From positions 1 to 6,391 of the forward strand of contig JAUZPH010000218.1 in NCBI GenBank assembly GCA_030706065.1: a stretch of DNA of 6,391 nt, in the 5' to 3' direction. The notes beneath the pieces are model-generated. The model did not search any database and was not told the DNA's origin. It was given only the letters and a program-made list of their open reading frames with translations. Position numbers and translations under genes: made by a program. Below, one piece after another: positions 4,576-6,391 of the stretch. The DNA is from Bacillota bacterium. Its GTDB lineage: Bacteria; Bacillota; Clostridia; Clostridiales; Clostridiaceae. Numbering within the stretch: the stretch's first letter is position 1; each line of letters opens with the position of its first letter.

Positions 4576-6391
4576 AAATAATGTCACCTCCTTCAATTAT
4601 TTTCTTGGTTCTTTCTTTTTCTTCTGCCTCTTCCTTATAGTAGCGGCTCTGTATTTCAAACATATTCGCATATTGGCCGTCAGCCTCCATCAGGGCGTCA
4701 TGGGTTCCTTCTTCGACTATCTCCCCGTTCTCCAACAGGATAATCCTGTCGCAGAAACGGGTACTGGAAAGCCTGTGGGAAATAAAGAGCGATGTCTTGT
4801 CTGCTGTCAGATCTCTGTATTTTAAGTAAATCTCATTCTCTGCTATCGGATCCAGTGCAGCAGTTGGTTCATCAAGAATCAGAAAGGATGCTTCTTTATA
4901 TAATGCTCTGGAGAGCAGCAGCTTTTGTTTTTCACCTCCGGACAAATCGACAGCCTCGGAAGACAGCTCCCGGACCAGAAGTGTTTTCTCTCCCTGAGGC
5001 AGTTTTTCTGTTTTATCCTTCAAGCCCGAAAGATACAAGCATTCCTCTATTTTGGACGGATCAGACTGCCCGGCTCTTTCACATGAAATATTATCAGCGA
5101 TGGAAATCGGCAGCAGCTGTGCATCCTGAAACACTGCAGATACCATGGAATAGTATTCCTCCCTGTCATATTCATGTATAGGGACACCATTCACCAGTAT
5201 TTCTCCTTCTGTCGGATGGTAAAAACCACACAGCAGCTTTACCAGTGTTGTCTTTCCGGCACCGTTTAATCCTACAAGAGCCACTTTCTCGCCTTTTTCA
5301 ATCTTCAAATTAATATTGGACAGGGTAGGTTTTCCCGCTGCAGAATAGGAAAAGGAAACATTTTTAAGCTCTATACTTACTGCTGCTTTTTCGCTATTTA
5401 TCTTCTCACCGGCTTTTTTCACATTTCCCTTCCACTTGTTCTGTACCTCAAAGCATTCCCTTATTGCATGGAAGGCATATCCACCGCGGGCAAGCCATTG
5501 AATTTCTTCCACGCATTTTCGAAACCACACACTGAAGCCTGTTACAAGACTGGTATACAGTACAAAATCCGATACTGTCAATTTGCCGTTAGCAATCTGG
5601 TAAATAAGGTAGATATACGCGGCAATGTCTCTTACAAATACCATGGCTTCATCTGTTGCCCCGGAATAATAGTACTGCAGCTGCTGTATACTCAAGAATG
5701 TTTCATTTTCTTTTAGAAGGGTATGATACATATTCAGAAACCATTTTTTCATTCCGAAGAGTCTTATATCCTTACCCACTGAAAAGTCCATTACCTGGTT
5801 GTTGATATAACGGAGCTTTCTTCTTACCTTTGCCGATTTGGCCGCATTGTCATCTTCATGACGGAGCGCCCTTGCAGCCATGGCTATACTGACAAGAACG
5901 GAAGCCATGATAAACAGTAAAATCCACCCGCTCTGTTTTGCAAGCATGGTGCCGTATATTGCCATGCCTATTACGCAGCTTGCTATTGCTCCTGGACTGC
6001 TGATACACCTTTCTATCGGTCCGTCTCCCCATTCGGCAATCCAATAAAAAGCCAGGCTCTGCTTGTTCTGGAAATCCTGTGTCTCCAAAATATCATAATC
6101 TATATCCATCTTTTTATCACACAGCATTGACAAGTATTTGAAACGGTAGTTTTCTTTTTCCTCTTTCAGAACCATCTGAACCCTTGAATTTATCAGATTG
6201 AATAAAAGCATGATAACCATCAGGCCGCCGACATATCCGGCATATTTCGCTACATTCCACTTTTCCTCCAGGCCCTTTACAACCATGGTAGGTAAAAGAA
6301 CTGCAAATATAGGTATCAGCATATCAGGCACCAAACGAAAAATTCCCAGATAAAAAAGCTTCGGATTCCAGGCGTGTAAGTTTCTGTAATG
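4568..6391 (-). CDS. ABC exporter half-transporter, first gene of pair (N-terminus beyond right edge)
   Basis: The frame is open to the window edge, so a TTG-initiated 588-residue version starting at 6334 is an artefact: the 19 codons upstream (…NLHAWNPKLFYLGIFR) read as typical membrane-domain entry. 607 residues are visible; probably a few tens are missing. Numbering from the edge: hydrophobic segments near 13-38, 50-75, 137-151, 154-176, 249-269 and 273-290; A-loop Tyr 349 (FSYS), Walker A GLNGAGKT 374-381, Q-loop Gln 422 (AVFQDA), signature LSGGE 483-487, Walker B FLILDE with Asp 507 and Glu 508, H-loop His 539 (FISHRLSS). The charged tail EEAEEKERTKK precedes the stop. The next gene starts inside its last codons (8-nt overlap), and the two products share long ATPase stretches such as DEPTAALDPIAE and ISHRLSS-RFC, so they look like an old tandem duplication forming one heterodimeric exporter. 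The promoter lies outside the window. Confidence 0.93.
   Translation of the reverse strand, partial: HYRNLHAWNPKLFYLGIFRLVPDMLIPIFAVLLPTMVVKGLEEKWNVAKYAGYVGGLMVIMLLFNLINSRVQMVLKEEKENYRFKYLSMLCDKKMDIDYDILETQDFQNKQSLAFYWIAEWGDGPIERCISSPGAIASCVIGMAIYGTMLAKQSGWILLFIMASVLVSIAMAARALRHEDDNAAKSAKVRRKLRYINNQVMDFSVGKDIRLFGMKKWFLNMYHTLLKENETFLSIQQLQYYYSGATDEAMVFVRDIAAYIYLIYQIANGKLTVSDFVLYTSLVTGFSVWFRKCVEEIQWLARGGYAFHAIRECFEVQNKWKGNVKKAGEKINSEKAAVSIELKNVSFSYSAAGKPTLSNINLKIEKGEKVALVGLNGAGKTTLVKLLCGFYHPTEGEILVNGVPIHEYDREEYYSMVSAVFQDAQLLPISIADNISCERAGQSDPSKIEECLYLSGLKDKTEKLPQGEKTLLVRELSSEAVDLSGGEKQKLLLSRALYKEASFLILDEPTAALDPIAENEIYLKYRDLTADKTSLFISHRLSSTRFCDRIILLENGEIVEEGTHDALMEADGQYANMFEIQSRYYKEEAEEKERTKKIIEGGDIIYV
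4584..4593 (-). promoter_or_regulatory. Perfect Shine-Dalgarno sequence fixing the second ABC start
   Basis: On the minus strand the ten bases read AAGGAGGTGA, fully complementary to the 16S rRNA 3' end of Firmicutes, with 8 bases before the ATG at 4575-4573. It lies inside the last codons of the upstream ABC gene, just before its TGA (4570-4568). It overrides the TTG at 4596-4594, which lies just upstream of this site and has no ribosome binding site of comparable quality. Overlap plus a strong site suggests translational coupling and near-equal synthesis of the two subunits. Confidence 0.92.

Overview
The window reads as chromosomal DNA of a low-to-moderate GC Firmicute, most likely a Clostridia/Lachnospiraceae-type anaerobe. 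This rests on AT-rich spacers, strong AGGAGG-type ribosome binding sites, a BspA-type leucine-rich-repeat fragment, a GGGAC...GTCCC palindrome of a kind I remember as scattered through Clostridia genomes, and a tandem pair of ABC exporter half-transporters typical of that group. The assignment is inference; there is no rRNA or other phylogenetic marker.

Layout. Positions 1-174 (minus) hold the N-terminus of a DEAD-box RNA helicase that runs off the left edge. Positions 175-786 hold no convincing gene: an AT-rich inverted repeat lies just upstream of the helicase, and a short GC-rich palindrome resembling REP-type elements lies at 295-319. A small pyridoxamine-phosphate-oxidase-like flavin-fold protein is at 787-1221 (plus). 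After a quiet spacer comes a 5'-truncated remnant of a leucine-rich-repeat protein (1495-1806, plus), then an intact metallo-beta-lactamase-fold hydrolase resembling the N-acyl-homoserine-lactonase branch (1856-2554, plus). It converges on a minus-strand operon of two ABC exporter half-transporters: 4568-6391, whose N-terminus lies beyond the right edge, then 2677-4575.

How the genes relate. The only clear functional unit is the ABC pair. The genes overlap by 8 nt, the second has a full-strength Shine-Dalgarno sequence inside the end of the first, and both encode a membrane domain plus nucleotide-binding domain with all canonical motifs, so they probably form a heterodimeric exporter. The substrate cannot be read from the sequence, and the rest of the operon is outside the window. 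The plus-strand genes are separated by sizeable gaps and look independent. Two computed starts deserve correction: the second ABC gene should start at the ATG at 4575 rather than a TTG at 4596, and the first ABC reading frame stays open to the window edge, so it is partial.

I found no convincing evidence of an undescribed system. The best leads are the REP-like palindrome, the decayed LRR gene beside the hydrolase, and the fact that both ATPase domains keep a catalytic glutamate.
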